Source of the DNA: Prinsepia uniflora
Lineage: Eukaryota; Streptophyta; Magnoliopsida; Rosales; Rosaceae
Assembly (NCBI GenBank): GCA_032719365.1
Contig: CM064873.1
Location: 41,889,742 to 41,953,741 of the forward strand
Direction of reading: 5' to 3'
DNA length: 64,000 bases
The position numbers and the translations under genes were made by a program. The notes beneath the pieces were generated by a model that was not told the origin of the DNA, searched no databases, and was given only the letters and a program-made list of their open reading frames with translations. Every line of letters starts with the position of its first letter. The first letter of the stretch is position 1. Shown one piece after another: positions 44,773 through 56,150 of this stretch.

Positions 44773-47700
44773 TGACAGGATCGCCCCCGAAAGGGGCATC
44801 GATAACCGTGCCCGGTCCTGCTCCCGTCTGGCAAGATGACTGAAAATCCCAAGTTACCCTCAGTACTTGCCAAACCAGGGATAGCCACACGTACTTACTC
44901 ATGCCTCCGCCCCTCGTACAGCCTCGAACAACGTGCCACGACCTGGAGGGTCAATAAAAACCAAAAGGTGTGAGTGGACAAAAATAAATCAATTTAACAA
45001 AACAGTTACAACAAATGTTTTTACCCTCCGCGTAAAAACCAATGCATGCATACAAAAATCATTTCGCAGTCGGTCAAGATTTTCCACATAAGAAAGACTG
45101 TGTATCAAATTTCAACATAAGGAAAAACTCGTATGAACCTCAAAATCATTTTCCCTTTCTCAACCATCGGGTCTTAGCCCGCAATCATAAACACCAGGCC
45201 TCCGCCCAAAACCACGAATCAAAACCAAATGCACAACATGACCCAAAGCCAACAACCATATACCGGGCCACTGCCCAACTCAACCGAAACATCAGAATTC
45301 ATCAATAAATCACAAGTCAATCATTTTGCTGGATATCAAGTGCGCCCGAGTCTTTAAACTCAAAACCATGCGCATAATCAGGCCTTCCCGGGATATCAAC
45401 GAGTCTTTAAACTCAGAACATAATCAATAGGCCTCGGGGGTATCACAGTAACCGAGTCTTTAAACTCACGAGTCTTTAAACTCATTAAGGGCCCTCCCCC
45501 GTCATCAATTAACCGAGTCTTTAAACTCAAAATGTGCTCCAGCAATAGCACCCGGGTCTTTAAACCCCAAAACATTTGTCAAACACAACAACGTGCGATT
45601 CATCCCAAAATCACATTTTTCACAACAGGACTCATGGTCCGAATTTCCACATTCATTTTCCCCAAATCATACTTTACAAACATGTTCAAATCATCATGAA
45701 ACACGGGGCATGCACAATCATAGCGAATCACTTTATTAAATCCTTTTTCATTCCCGAATTCGAATTCGCAACGATGATCCCGTAAGCCGGCATCCGAAAG
45801 CATCATCCCGAACCCAAACCAAGAATCCACTTTAAATTTCCGAAACCCGAAATCTTGTAAATCAAAGTTACTTTTGTGCACCAGCATCAAGCCCGAAATC
45901 ACCTTTTTCAAATCCATTTTAATTCTTAGAAATCACTTCTTTTTCAAATCTCACTTTCAACACATCAAAACCTCAACCATAATCACCAAAATCACGATCC
46001 AAGCAAAACATACTCAAGACCCATTTTCAAAATCCTCAAAATCACAAGTCTCATTATAATTCCCCGATTCAAACATCAACAGTGATCAAATCACGATAAC
46101 TCAAAATTTCGTAAAACGTGCAAATCCGGAACGTTCTCGAAAAACGTGTCAAAATCGTAAGTCACACTCGCAATCATAAACAACCTTCTTAAATCATTTT
46201 ACACCCATTTCATATAACTTCTTTCATTAAACCATCATTAAGCACACTGGTGACCATAGTCTCGAAATACGTGTAATTTCACATGTATAGTAAAATACGT
46301 ATAAATACGAGAATCGAATACGTATAAATATGAAAATCAAAATCAATCACAACTTATAATCATAATCATAAAATCATAGGAATAATTTATGCATGCATTA
46401 AATTTTGAAAGCAACGTCCACTCACACACCAATTTTAAGGCTCGGTTTCACGCCGCACGCACGCCCGTAATTTCCGATATTTTCCAGAATTTCAAATCCT
46501 GTCCGAAAACATACTTTAGTGTCACTAAGGGCTTAGATAACAACATACTAATTTCCCATAATTTTCCGGGAATTAATCGTTAATTACAATCGTAACATAA
46601 ATCTTCGGACCCTCGGAATAACATCGAAACGGTGTCCGATAAATTCGATACCAACGTCAAAATGTTCGTTGCAATGTAAAGGACAAAAGTCATTTTGAAC
46701 TCACCTTGAAAGACCATCCCACGCGCCGTCACGCGCCGCCACAAGCGGCTGCGCGTGAGGCCACGCGCTAGCTACAGTAGTAGCTACAGTCATCGTCCTA
46801 ACCCGACCAGCCTCCAACCGGGTTGTTCGACCCGCGATAAGACCCGTTAAATTTCCTTCCATTCCAGCTTGATTTCTGTAATTCAACCATCTATTAGTCT
46901 CGCCATGGATCTAATTAAGGTTCTGTGAAATCAATTACCTCCAAACTTACCTCAAACTGGTCGACTCAATTCGACTATTCGAAGAACACCGACTAGTGAT
47001 CAACACTTGATTTTAGCGATTCCCAGCATTTCCTTTAAATTGGCTCACTCACAAGTTTTACAGGAACACCAGAAACCATTCTTCGACCTCAATTGCAAGC
47101 TCCAATCCCTCAACCCCCACTGACTCAACTGGGATTTTCAGCACAGAACCTCGAAGTCGCCTGGGCTCCTCTCTGCACCATTCTCATCACTTCCAATCCC
47201 GTTCGACTCGTCAGAATGTCTGGAAGCTCAACCTCACCCCTAATTCCATCAATTGGCCGCCCCATTTCAAAGTTTGATTTCAAGTTGGAAAATGAAGTTT
47301 CCGGGCGGGTTCAGTGTTCCTGGGTTTCCCTTCCCCGATTCTTCCTTCTCTCCCACTCCAATTCCTCCCTAACATCCTTTTCAGTTCGCATTGTCTCTCA
47401 ATTTCGTATGGGGAAGATCGATCATGCTCACTGTGTGCTGGTCTCTATTTTTCAGTGTCGAAAAACTCAGCCCGTGCACTGCCTGCCTCCCACGCAGGGC
47501 AAAACCCAGTCCCCCCGTGCTCTGATCACGCCACCAAGTAGCAAAACAACTCACACCCACACCTGACTAGAATCGAAATGCTCCCCCCATGTCTCTGCTC
47601 CACGCCTGTAACCAACATCCCGTGCTAAACCCACCAGTGCACCAGCCACGGTTTAGTTGCCCAATCTCATCGTCCACACGGCCATGTCTCCCACTAACAT

Positions 47701-48283
47701 GATTAAACAATGCAATACCCCATAAACAACCATTTAGCCCATCCAATTTGCCCCAAAAACCATCCACCCTTGCACTGGCATGTCTCCCATTACAAGTGCT
47801 ACAGTAACCGTTCAAACATCCCTTGTGAAATTACCATTCTGCCCTTGTGCAGAAAATTACCAAAATGCCCTTCACCATCCGTGACCCGTAACTTGGTCAA
47901 TTGAAATCCGATCGACGCGTGCCGCCTGTCGTTGTACTCGGGGCATTGAGACCATCCTAACCGTCCTCGGCCCTCGGCCATCGGACCCCCCGATCAAAAA
48001 GTCAACATTTTCCCTTATTTCGTCCAAATTACGATAATGCCCTTGGGCTCCTGAACGTCATAACTTTCACCCTGTTCGTCCGAATCGGACGTGCCACCTG
48101 TCTATGAACTCGTGACGTCCCAAACTACGTCACGGTCATCGGGCAAGGTCCATTTGACTGTCCGAAGGGGTAAAACAATCATTTTGCCACGTCGTCCGAT
48201 TCCACCCAACTAACCACCGATTAACTCGCATTAATCATGATTAGTTACTAACCTAATCCCGAATTCCGGGATGGGTCGTTACA
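44773..48283 (-). repeat. 5' LTR of K (3,511 bp)
   Basis: Same modules as the 3' LTR: cassette 44943-46425 (GTGTGAGTGGAC 44968-44979; GTCCACTCACAC 46416-46427), GC module about 46717-46782. It lacks about 27 bp near 48166, a segment that in the 3' LTR (about 41870-41897) includes the AAAAGTCAACG W-box. Confidence 0.93.
45345..45575 (-). repeat. GAGTCTTTAAACTC dyad array (K 5' LTR; also 39045-39290)
   Basis: Five to six copies, mostly GAGTCTTTAAACTC, ending with GGGTCTTTAAACCC. The 3' LTR copy has mutated units (GAATCTTTAAACTC, GACTCTTTAAACTC) in which one arm is broken, as expected for drift in an inactive copy. Confidence 0.8.
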
Positions 48284-51200
48284 TACTCCTCCTTGTAGAG
48301 CATGTTTGAACAAACTTAAGAAGATAATACCTATATATCCTCGTCCTTTTTATTGTACTCTTCCTTGTGGAGCTTTGTGGAACAAATTTAAGAAGATACT
48401 TCCGAGAGATCCTCATCCTTTTGAATGTACACTTCTTTATAGGACTTGTTTGAACAGATTTAATGTAATCTTCCTTGTAGAGCTTGTTTGAACAAAATTA
48501 AGAAGATACTACCTAGATATCCTCTTCCTTTTTATTGTACTCTTCCCCGTAGAGCTTGTTGGAACGAGCATAAGAATATACTACCTAGATATCCTCATCC
48601 TTTTGAATCTACTCTGCTCAAGAGAACATGTTTGAATAAACATAAGAAGATACTACCTAGATATCCTCAACCTTTTGAATGTACTCTTCTTTATAGAGCT
48701 CGCTTGAACAAACTTAAGAAGATACTATCAGGATATCCTCAACCTGGTGAATGTACTCTTCTTGATAGAAATTGTTTGAAAAAACCTAAGTAGATACTAT
48801 CTAGATATCCTCGTTCTTTTTAATGCACTCTTCCTTGTTGATCTTGGTGGAACAAATTTAAGAAGATACTAACTAGATATCCTGAATACATTGAAATTTT
48901 TCTTCTTATTAGAATTTGTTTGAACAAAACTAAGAAGATGATATCTAGATATCCTCAACCTTTTTGAATGTACTCTTCTTTATATAACATGTTTGAACAA
49001 ACCTTTAAAGATACTACCTAGATATCCTCGTCCTTTTTATTGTACTCCTCCTTGTAGAGCTTGTTGGAAAAAGCATAAGAAGATAATACCTAGATATCCT
49101 CATCCTTTTGAATGTACTCTTCTCTATAGAACTTGTTTGAACAAATTTAAGAAGATACTACCTAGATATCCTCAACACTTTGAAATTATTCTTCTTGATA
49201 GAATTTGTTTGAACAAACCTAAGAAGATACTATCTTGATATCCTCAAGCTTTTTGAATGTAGTCTTCTTTATAGAACTTGTTTGAATAAACCTAAAAAGT
49301 TACTACCTAGATATCCTCAGCCTTTTTATTGTACTCTTCCTAGTAGAGCTTGTAGGAACAAGCATAAGAAGATACTACCTAGATATCCTCATCCTTTTGA
49401 ATGTACTCTTCTCTATAGAACGTGTTTGAACAAATATAAGAAGATACTCTCGAGATATCCTCAACCTCTTGAATGTACTCATCTTTATAGAGCTTGCTTG
49501 ACCAAACTTAAAAAGATACTACCTAGATATCCTCAACCAGTATAATCTACTCCTCTTTATATAAATTGTTTGAAAAAACCTAAGTAGATACTACCTAGAT
49601 ATCCTCGTTCTTTTTAATTTACTCTTCCTTATATAGCTTGTTTGAACAAAATTATGAAGATACTACCTAGATATCCTCTTCCTTTTTATTGTACTCTTCC
49701 TTGTAGAGCTTGTTGGAACAAGCATAAGAAGATACAACCTAGATATCCTCATCCTTTTGAATGTACTCTTCTTTATAGAACTTGTTTAAACAATCCTAAA
49801 AAGCTACTACTTAGATATCCTCATCCTTTTTATTGTACTCTTCCTCGTAGAGCTTGTTGGAACTAACATAAGAAGATGCTACCTAGATATCCTCATCCTT
49901 TTGAATCTACTCTGCTCTATAGAACGTGTTTGAACAAACATAAGAAGATACTACCTAGATATCCTCAACCTTTTGAATGTACTTTTCTTTATAGAGCTCG
50001 CTTGAACAAACTTAAGAAGATACTATCAGGATATCCTCAACCTGATGAATGTACTCTTCTTCATAGAAATTGTTTGAAAAAACCTAAGTAGATACTATCT
50101 AGATATCCTCGTTCTTTTTAATGTACTCTTCCTTGTTGATCTTGGTGGAACAAATTTAAGAAGATACTAACTAGATATCTTGAATACATTGAAATTTTTC
50201 TTCTTATTAGAATTTGTTTGAACAAAACTAAGAAGATGATATCTAGATATCCTCAACCTTTTTGAATGTACTCTTCTTTATATAACATGTTTGAACAAAC
50301 CTTTAAAGATACTACCTAGATATCCTCGTCCTTTTTATTGTACTCCTCCTTGTAGAGCTTGTTGGAAAAAGCATAAGAAGATAATACCTAGATATCCTCA
50401 TCCTTTTGAATGTACTCTTCTCTATAGAACTTGTTTGAACAAATTTAAGAAGATACTACCTAGATATCCTCAACACTTTGAAATTATTCATCTTGATAGA
50501 ATTTGTTTGAACAAACCTAAGAAGATACTATCTTGATATCCTCAAGCTTTTTGAATGTAGTCTTCTTTATAGAACTTGTTTGAATAAACCTAAAAAGTTA
50601 CTACCTAGATATCCTCAGCCTTTTTATTGTACTCTTCCTAGTAGAGCTTGTTGGAACAAGCATAAGAAGATACTACCTAGATATCCTCATCCTTTTGAAT
50701 GTACTCTTCTCTATAAAACGTGTTTGAACAAATATAAGAAGATACTCCCGAGATATCCTCAACCTCTTGAATGTACTCATCTTTATAGAGCTTGCTTGAC
50801 CAAACTTAAAAAGATACTACCTAGATATCCTAAACCAGTATAATCTACTCCTCTTTATATAAATTGTTTGAAAAAACCTAAGTAGATACTACCTAGATAT
50901 CCTCGTTCTTTTTAATTTACTCTTCCTTATATAGCTTGTTTGAACAAAATTATGAAGATACTACCTAGATATCCTCTTCCTTTTTATTGTACTCTTCCTT
51001 GTAGAGCATGTTGGAAAAAGCATAAGAAGATAATACCTAGATATCCTCATCCTTTTGAATGTACTCTTCTGTATTGAACTTGTTCGAACAAATTTAAGAA
51101 GATACTACCTAGATATCCTCAACACTTTGAAATTATTCTTCTGAATAGAATTTGTTTGAACAAACCTAAGAAGATTCTATCTAGATATATTCAACCTTTT

Positions 51201-51333
51201 TTAATGTACTCTTCTTTATAGAACTTGTTTAAACAAACCTAAAAAGTTACTACTTAGATATCCTCGTCCTTTTTATTGTACTCTTCCTCGTAAAGGTTGT
51301 AGGAACTAGCATAAGAAGATACTACCTAGACAT
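48284..51333 (+). repeat. 72-bp satellite array, block 4, with a 1,298-bp higher-order repeat
   Basis: About 42 monomers. Two adjacent higher-order copies are offset by 1,298 bp (about 18 monomers): landmarks at 48993 and 50291, and at 49282 and 50580, are near-identical in order and private variants. 1,298 is not a multiple of 72 or 3, because some monomers carry 1-nt indels (ccttttt versus cctttt). Last five bases gacat are the presumed target duplication of M. Confidence 0.95.
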
Positions 51334-52243
51334 TGTAAGGACCCGTCCCGGATGGTAGGATTAGTGAGGTGATTAGTTGTGGTTTAACTGGGTTAATCGG
51401 TAGTTAGTGGGTTACTTTTGGACCTTGGACGTAGAATGACGATTTTGTCCCTAGGTTGGGCAAATTGTTGACTTTTAGTTCGGATAGTCAATTGGGCATT
51501 GACCTATGACCGTGACGTAGTTCGGGACGTCACGAGTCCATAGACAGGTGGCACGCCCGATTCCGACATCCAAGGACGAAGTTATGATGTTCGGAAGGTT
51601 GAGGGCATTACCGTAATTTGAGAAAACGAAGGGGTAAAAGTTGGCTTTTAGCATGACAGGGTTTCTACACGTAGACCAAGGATCGTTAGATAGATCTCGT
51701 TGTCCTGAGTTTAACGACAGGCGGCATGCGTTCATCGGACGTCGGACGAGCGAGATAGGGGTCTAGAACGGCGAAGGGTAAAATGGTAATTTTGATTTAC
51801 AAGGGCATTTTGGTCTTTTTGTGCCTTGGGAATTGGGCATTTTGGTCTTATGGATATTTTGAGTTTGGGAGCACATGGCTGTGACACGTGGGGGTAGGCT
51901 AGAGGTTTCTACAAGGTTGCACAGTGCAAAATTTAAAGGGTTTTGTTGTTTTTGTTTGAGTCGTGTTCGAAGAAGAAAACAGAGAGTGAGATTGAGAGAG
52001 GAATTGATCGATTGCAGAGTGTGTTGTGTGTTCTGGTGATCAAGAGAGTGACAGTGAGAAGGGAGAAATTGGTGAGTGGCTTGTGAGTGAGGACTGTGAA
52101 AGGAATCAAGGTGGTGTGAGGTTTGAGTTCTCAGGAAAACAGAGAGAGTCGAGGTGGTGGTGCAGCCACAGAAGATCGAATTGATCTAAACCAGTTCGAC
52201 GGGAGGCTAGGACGGCTGAGGACCACTCTGTGGACGCAAAGGA

Positions 52244-52554
52244 TGTAAAACCCGTGTCCTGGAGGGAACGTTGAACAATCCCACATTCCAGCGAGGGGGG
52301 ACTGGTCTGGGAAGGAGATGGTGGTGTGCCTTAAAGGTGTGGGCACACACCTATCTAGCATGAGGCCTTTTGGGAGCTCAGTGGCTTTGGGGGGGATTGG
52401 AACCCCAAAGTTAAGCGAGTTGAGGCTGGTGCAATTCCATGATGGGTGACCCCCTGGGAAGTTGCACCATGAGCTCCCGAAAACAAAACCATGGGGGCAA
52501 GGGCAAGGAGGCCCAAAGCGAACAATATCGTGCTAGATGAGTCGGGACCTGACA
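52244..52554 (+). mobile_element. Cassandra-type TRIM solo LTR (311 bp)
   Basis: Begins TGTAAAACCCG and ends CTGACA, flanked by aagga (52239-52243) and aagta (52555-52559), a 4-of-5 matching target duplication. The middle has the recognisable Cassandra run: tagcatgaggccttttggga, then a 5S rRNA-like segment, then cccaaagcgaacaatatcgt. Cassandra elements are plant terminal-repeat retrotransposons in miniature whose LTRs carry a 5S rRNA-derived sequence with RNA polymerase III promoter. There is no internal domain or second LTR here. It is inserted in LTR M. Confidence 0.93.
52391..52470 (+). promoter_or_regulatory. 5S rRNA-like segment with Pol III box A and box C candidates (Cassandra)
   Basis: AAGTTAAGCGAGTTGAGGC (about 52407) matches the 5S gene box A region and GATGGGTGACCCCCTGGGAA (52441-52460) the box C region. 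The 5' half of 5S is not well matched. This is not a functional 5S gene. Pol III activity is known for the family but not testable here. Confidence 0.85.
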
Positions 52555-54834
52555 AAGTAGCACGGCGGCGAGAACGGCGGAGGTGAGATAGACGGTAAGC
52601 CCTGTTTCCCCTGTTTTTCCCGTTTTATTCAATTCGAAAGTCGTGGATTTTGGGGCTGAGTCGAGGGCTTCTGTGAGTTTTGTGAGACTCAATAGGTTCC
52701 TAGGAGTCGTTTAAACTCGAAGCCGTGCAGGGGGATTGCGTGGTTGGCTGGGAACCGAAACTAACAGGACCCGTCCCAACTAGACGTCAAAAACTGTGCC
52801 CGGTCCTGCTCCCGTCTGACAAGTCAACCAAAGGTCCGCAATTACCCTTCAGTGCTTGCTCGACAAGGGATGTTTGCGCTAATTTCTGCTGCTGCCACTG
52901 CCTCACGATCAGTCCCGAACGTCGTACCACGGCCTGGAGGGTCACAAAACAGAAAAGGTGTAAGTGGACAAAAATGACCTATGATAAAAACATTTGCCAA
53001 AACATATTCTTACCCTCCAGTTTTCGCAAACTTGCAAGCATATCGTAAAACATGAGTAATAGTATGAAATCATTCAAGTATGAACAGTGGACCGATAAAA
53101 TCAAAACATATTTTCCCATGGTCCGTAAAACTCATGTTCACCAAATCAGTTCATATTATAAAACGTCAAATCCCGGCTCTTAGGCCAAAACATGTGAAAA
53201 CAAAATCACCTGGCCACAAAGACCAAAAACCCGTACTCAATACCAGTACGTCATCACAAACAACATCAATCAGTACTAATCACAAGTGCACAATAAATAT
53301 ATCAATCCAATCAATCCGCACTACTCACAAGTGCACAAACAAACCATCAACTGCATTACTCACAAGTCCGGCACTACGCGTAGGCCAATATCCAGCCACT
53401 CTCTCGGGAACAGACACCTCTGGGCTCAACCCTCGGGCTCAGTCACATCTGGGCGAACACATCCCCAGGCTCAGAGTGACAGGACACGCCCCGATCCCAC
53501 GGGGAACACAAGGGGACGTGCCCTGCTCCTGTCTGACTCCCAAATTAACATACCAATTTTAACCTCAAACGTTCAAATGCATAAATAACCAAATTAAAGT
53601 TATACATCAATCCGAAATAAATAGATGTCAGACAAGGGATGAAAACCAAAATTACAAATTGCGAGCACGACTCTAAAATAAACCTACGGCCAAACCACCC
53701 AACAGGAGATCATGTACGCGGAAGTAGATCTATTCCTCAGCCTCAGGATCCTCCTCTACCTCAGTAACACAGCCTGGAGGGGTTACCAAAACATTAAGGG
53801 TGAGTGGGCCGAAACTCAAGTTTATAAAACCGTTTAATAAGTAAAACATATAATTTACCCCTCCGTTTTCCAAACATGCATGCATCAGAATTTAAAACCA
53901 TAAATCATATAATATGAATCATAAGGCATGTAATAAAACCATAAACATAATTTTAGACACTGCACTATACACTCCAATCCTGACATCCCCGATGTCTGAC
54001 GTCCCTGATGTCCAATAAGGTCACAGTCTCAAGGCTACGCGTGCCACTCGGGGTCTCAATCCCGAATCCAATCCCCGAACCCTGTCCAGGTACGACATCT
54101 CAAATGCCTAGTGTCCTAGACGCTCGACGTCCCTGACGTCAAATAAGCAATCCTGCACCTGAGTCATTTTACGGTCCGGTTCCTCCGTAGAATGACCCCT
54201 CGCAGGCAATGCGCCATGACCACTCCGAGGTACCACATCCGGAGGAGACAGTATCATAAGAGTGGATCTATACAGTGCAGTACCAAATACATTTTATTGA
54301 TATCCACATGCAAAACATATATACGTAGATAAAATCCAAACCAATCTTTAAGTTTCATCAAACGGGTCTCAAACCCAAATACCGTGAAACGTGCCATAAC
54401 CATTATTTCAATATCATCAAAACCGTTTCATGATTCCAGCAACTGAATATGTAAGTAAATCAGAAAACATTTAAGCATGCAAGGGTTTAATGAAATCGGG
54501 CCCACTCATAGTACAATCCTGCTGAAAACCGAACGTATACCCTCGTCCTGGTACTATTGTACAATCCCTGTCTTGTCCAAAGTATACGTAAAGGTCAATA
54601 TAAGCCCCTAACATTTAACCATGAAACCCTAGACTGAAATCATCCCGGAAAAGCCGCCCGAACGCGCTTCATGAGGCAATAAACCTCATTTTGACCAACT
54701 TAATGATCTCCGATCGACCCGAAACCACCGCCCTTGGATTCGGATCATCGAAACCTAAAGAATGGTGGTGGTCCCACCAAAAACACTGTTCACACACGCC
54801 GGTCAACGCTCTGGTCAATGCAGGAACAGTTCCT

Positions 54835-55120
54835 GCTGACGTCATCTGACAGCTGTCAGGTCTGACATGTCAAACTCTGACAGGTGCCACGTGTCAACAC
54901 ACGATTGGTCCACCTCACTGATCTGTCAGGCCACGTGTCAGATCTGACATGTTCCATGTGTCAGCACTGCACTGGTCCACGTCACTAACATGTTAGTGAC
55001 ACGTGGCAGTCCCTGATTGGGCCACGTCACTGACATGTCAGTACTGACTGTGCACTGATATGTGACACGTGTCGGCTGAAGAGTGGTCCACGTCACCTGA
55101 CAGGTCTGACAGGGTGCCTC
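54835..55120. promoter_or_regulatory. Dense cluster of CTGACA/TGTCAG and CACGTG motifs (LTR O)
   Basis: In under 300 bp there are many CTGACA or TGTCAG words and several CACGTG or ACGTGTC words (G-box/ABRE-like), many in inverted pairs, such as TGACAGCTGTCA near 54847 and CTAACATGTTAG near 54985. The relative F lacks this cluster at the matching place. CACGTG binds bZIP and bHLH factors in plants; any regulatory role here is inference. Confidence 0.6.
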
Positions 55121-55924
55121 GTCATCACCACTGTCCTCTCGACGGGTCACCCGTTTCTCTGAAACTGGGTCGTTCAGACCAGCGAGATGACCCGGTCCCC
55201 AATCCTTCAATTCTCAACCATTTTATTTCTGGTTTGTTCCTATGTGACCATCTCAATCCCAGAAAGGGTTCTAACTAAACAAAATCATAAAACCAAGGCT
55301 GAATCGAAGGCTTACCTCGATGAACAGAACCGGTTCTCCCGTCTCCGTTTACTCTCTGTGTCAGGACCCACCCCGATTTCACCCCGAAACCCGAGGTAAA
55401 TCCTGCTCCCGTCTGACTCCCCGACACAACACCAAAGTAAAACTCACACGTAACCACCAACACATCCAGTCAGACGCAGGAGAAACTATACAATACATCC
55501 CGAAGTTAACAGTTTACAGAGCATAGTCCCAAATACACAGGAAAGAAAACTGATAAACTAGATACACGCACGCGGAAAAGAAAAACACTTCGGGATCCCT
55601 CTCGCGACTTCTATGCCTCGGACGCTGCCTCGATGCCGAAACCCCGTTCTAGCTCCACGACCTGGAGGGCAATTTAAAACAGAAGGTGTGAGTGAACCAT
55701 ACATAAAAGAAAAGTTTCCAAAACCATTTTATAAGCAAACCGGGTTTTAGCCCTCCGTTTTGAAACCACATGCATAACTCAGTTATTAAAACAGGTATAA
55801 ACCATATAACGATCCTCATAAGAACAGAAACACTATAAAGCACCATTAAGGAAATCATAGTATAAACATCATAAAGCCGTATCATAAACCGTGAATATCA
55901 AACCATTTTTTCCGATCAAACCTG

Positions 55925-56150
55925 CTAGACCTATCCGAGTCTTTAAAATCCAGAGTCTTTAAACTCAATACAGGCCTCAATAATATCCGAGTCTTTAAAC
56001 TCCCGAGTCTTTAAACTCAACAGGCCTATGGGGGAAATATCAATATATTCGAGTCTTTAAACTCCCGAGTCTTTAAACTCAATCCGGGTCTTTAAACCCA
56101 ATCCGGTCTCGTCCCCCGTCAATCAATATCCGGGTCTTTAAACCCAATAA
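55925..56150 (-). repeat. GAGTCTTTAAACTC/GGGTCTTTAAACCC dyad array (LTR P)
   Basis: About eight dyads, several in back-to-back pairs (GAGTCTTTAAACTCCCGAGT). The last ones are GGGTCTTTAAACCC. One unit is broken (GAGTCTTTAAAATC). Confidence 0.8.

Larger units (their letters stand above)
35531..48283 (-). mobile_element. Complete LARD-like LTR retrotransposon K, with solo LTR L nested in its 3' LTR
   Basis: Target duplication tactc (35526-35530 and 48284-48288). On the minus strand the order is 5' LTR (48283-44773), PBS (44769-44758), internal 2.76 kb, PPT (42027-42015) and 3' LTR (42014-35531, interrupted by L). The two LTRs are clearly paired but differ at dozens of sites, plus a roughly 27-bp deletion in the 5' LTR near 48166, so K is older than H. 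The internal region is homologous to that of H but shorter, with no gag-pol, so K is non-autonomous. G is a solo LTR of this same family. Confidence 0.94.

Noticed and set aside
52391..52470. Functional 5S rRNA gene
   Set aside because: Only the box A to box C part matches, the 5' half is diverged, and flanks are typical of the Cassandra LTR.
53472..53476. Rejecting O as a clean insertion because its flanks (cagag, caaaa) do not match
   Set aside because: Comparison with LTR B shows the host sequence N is continuous across the gap, so the mismatch is better explained by divergence of an old duplication.
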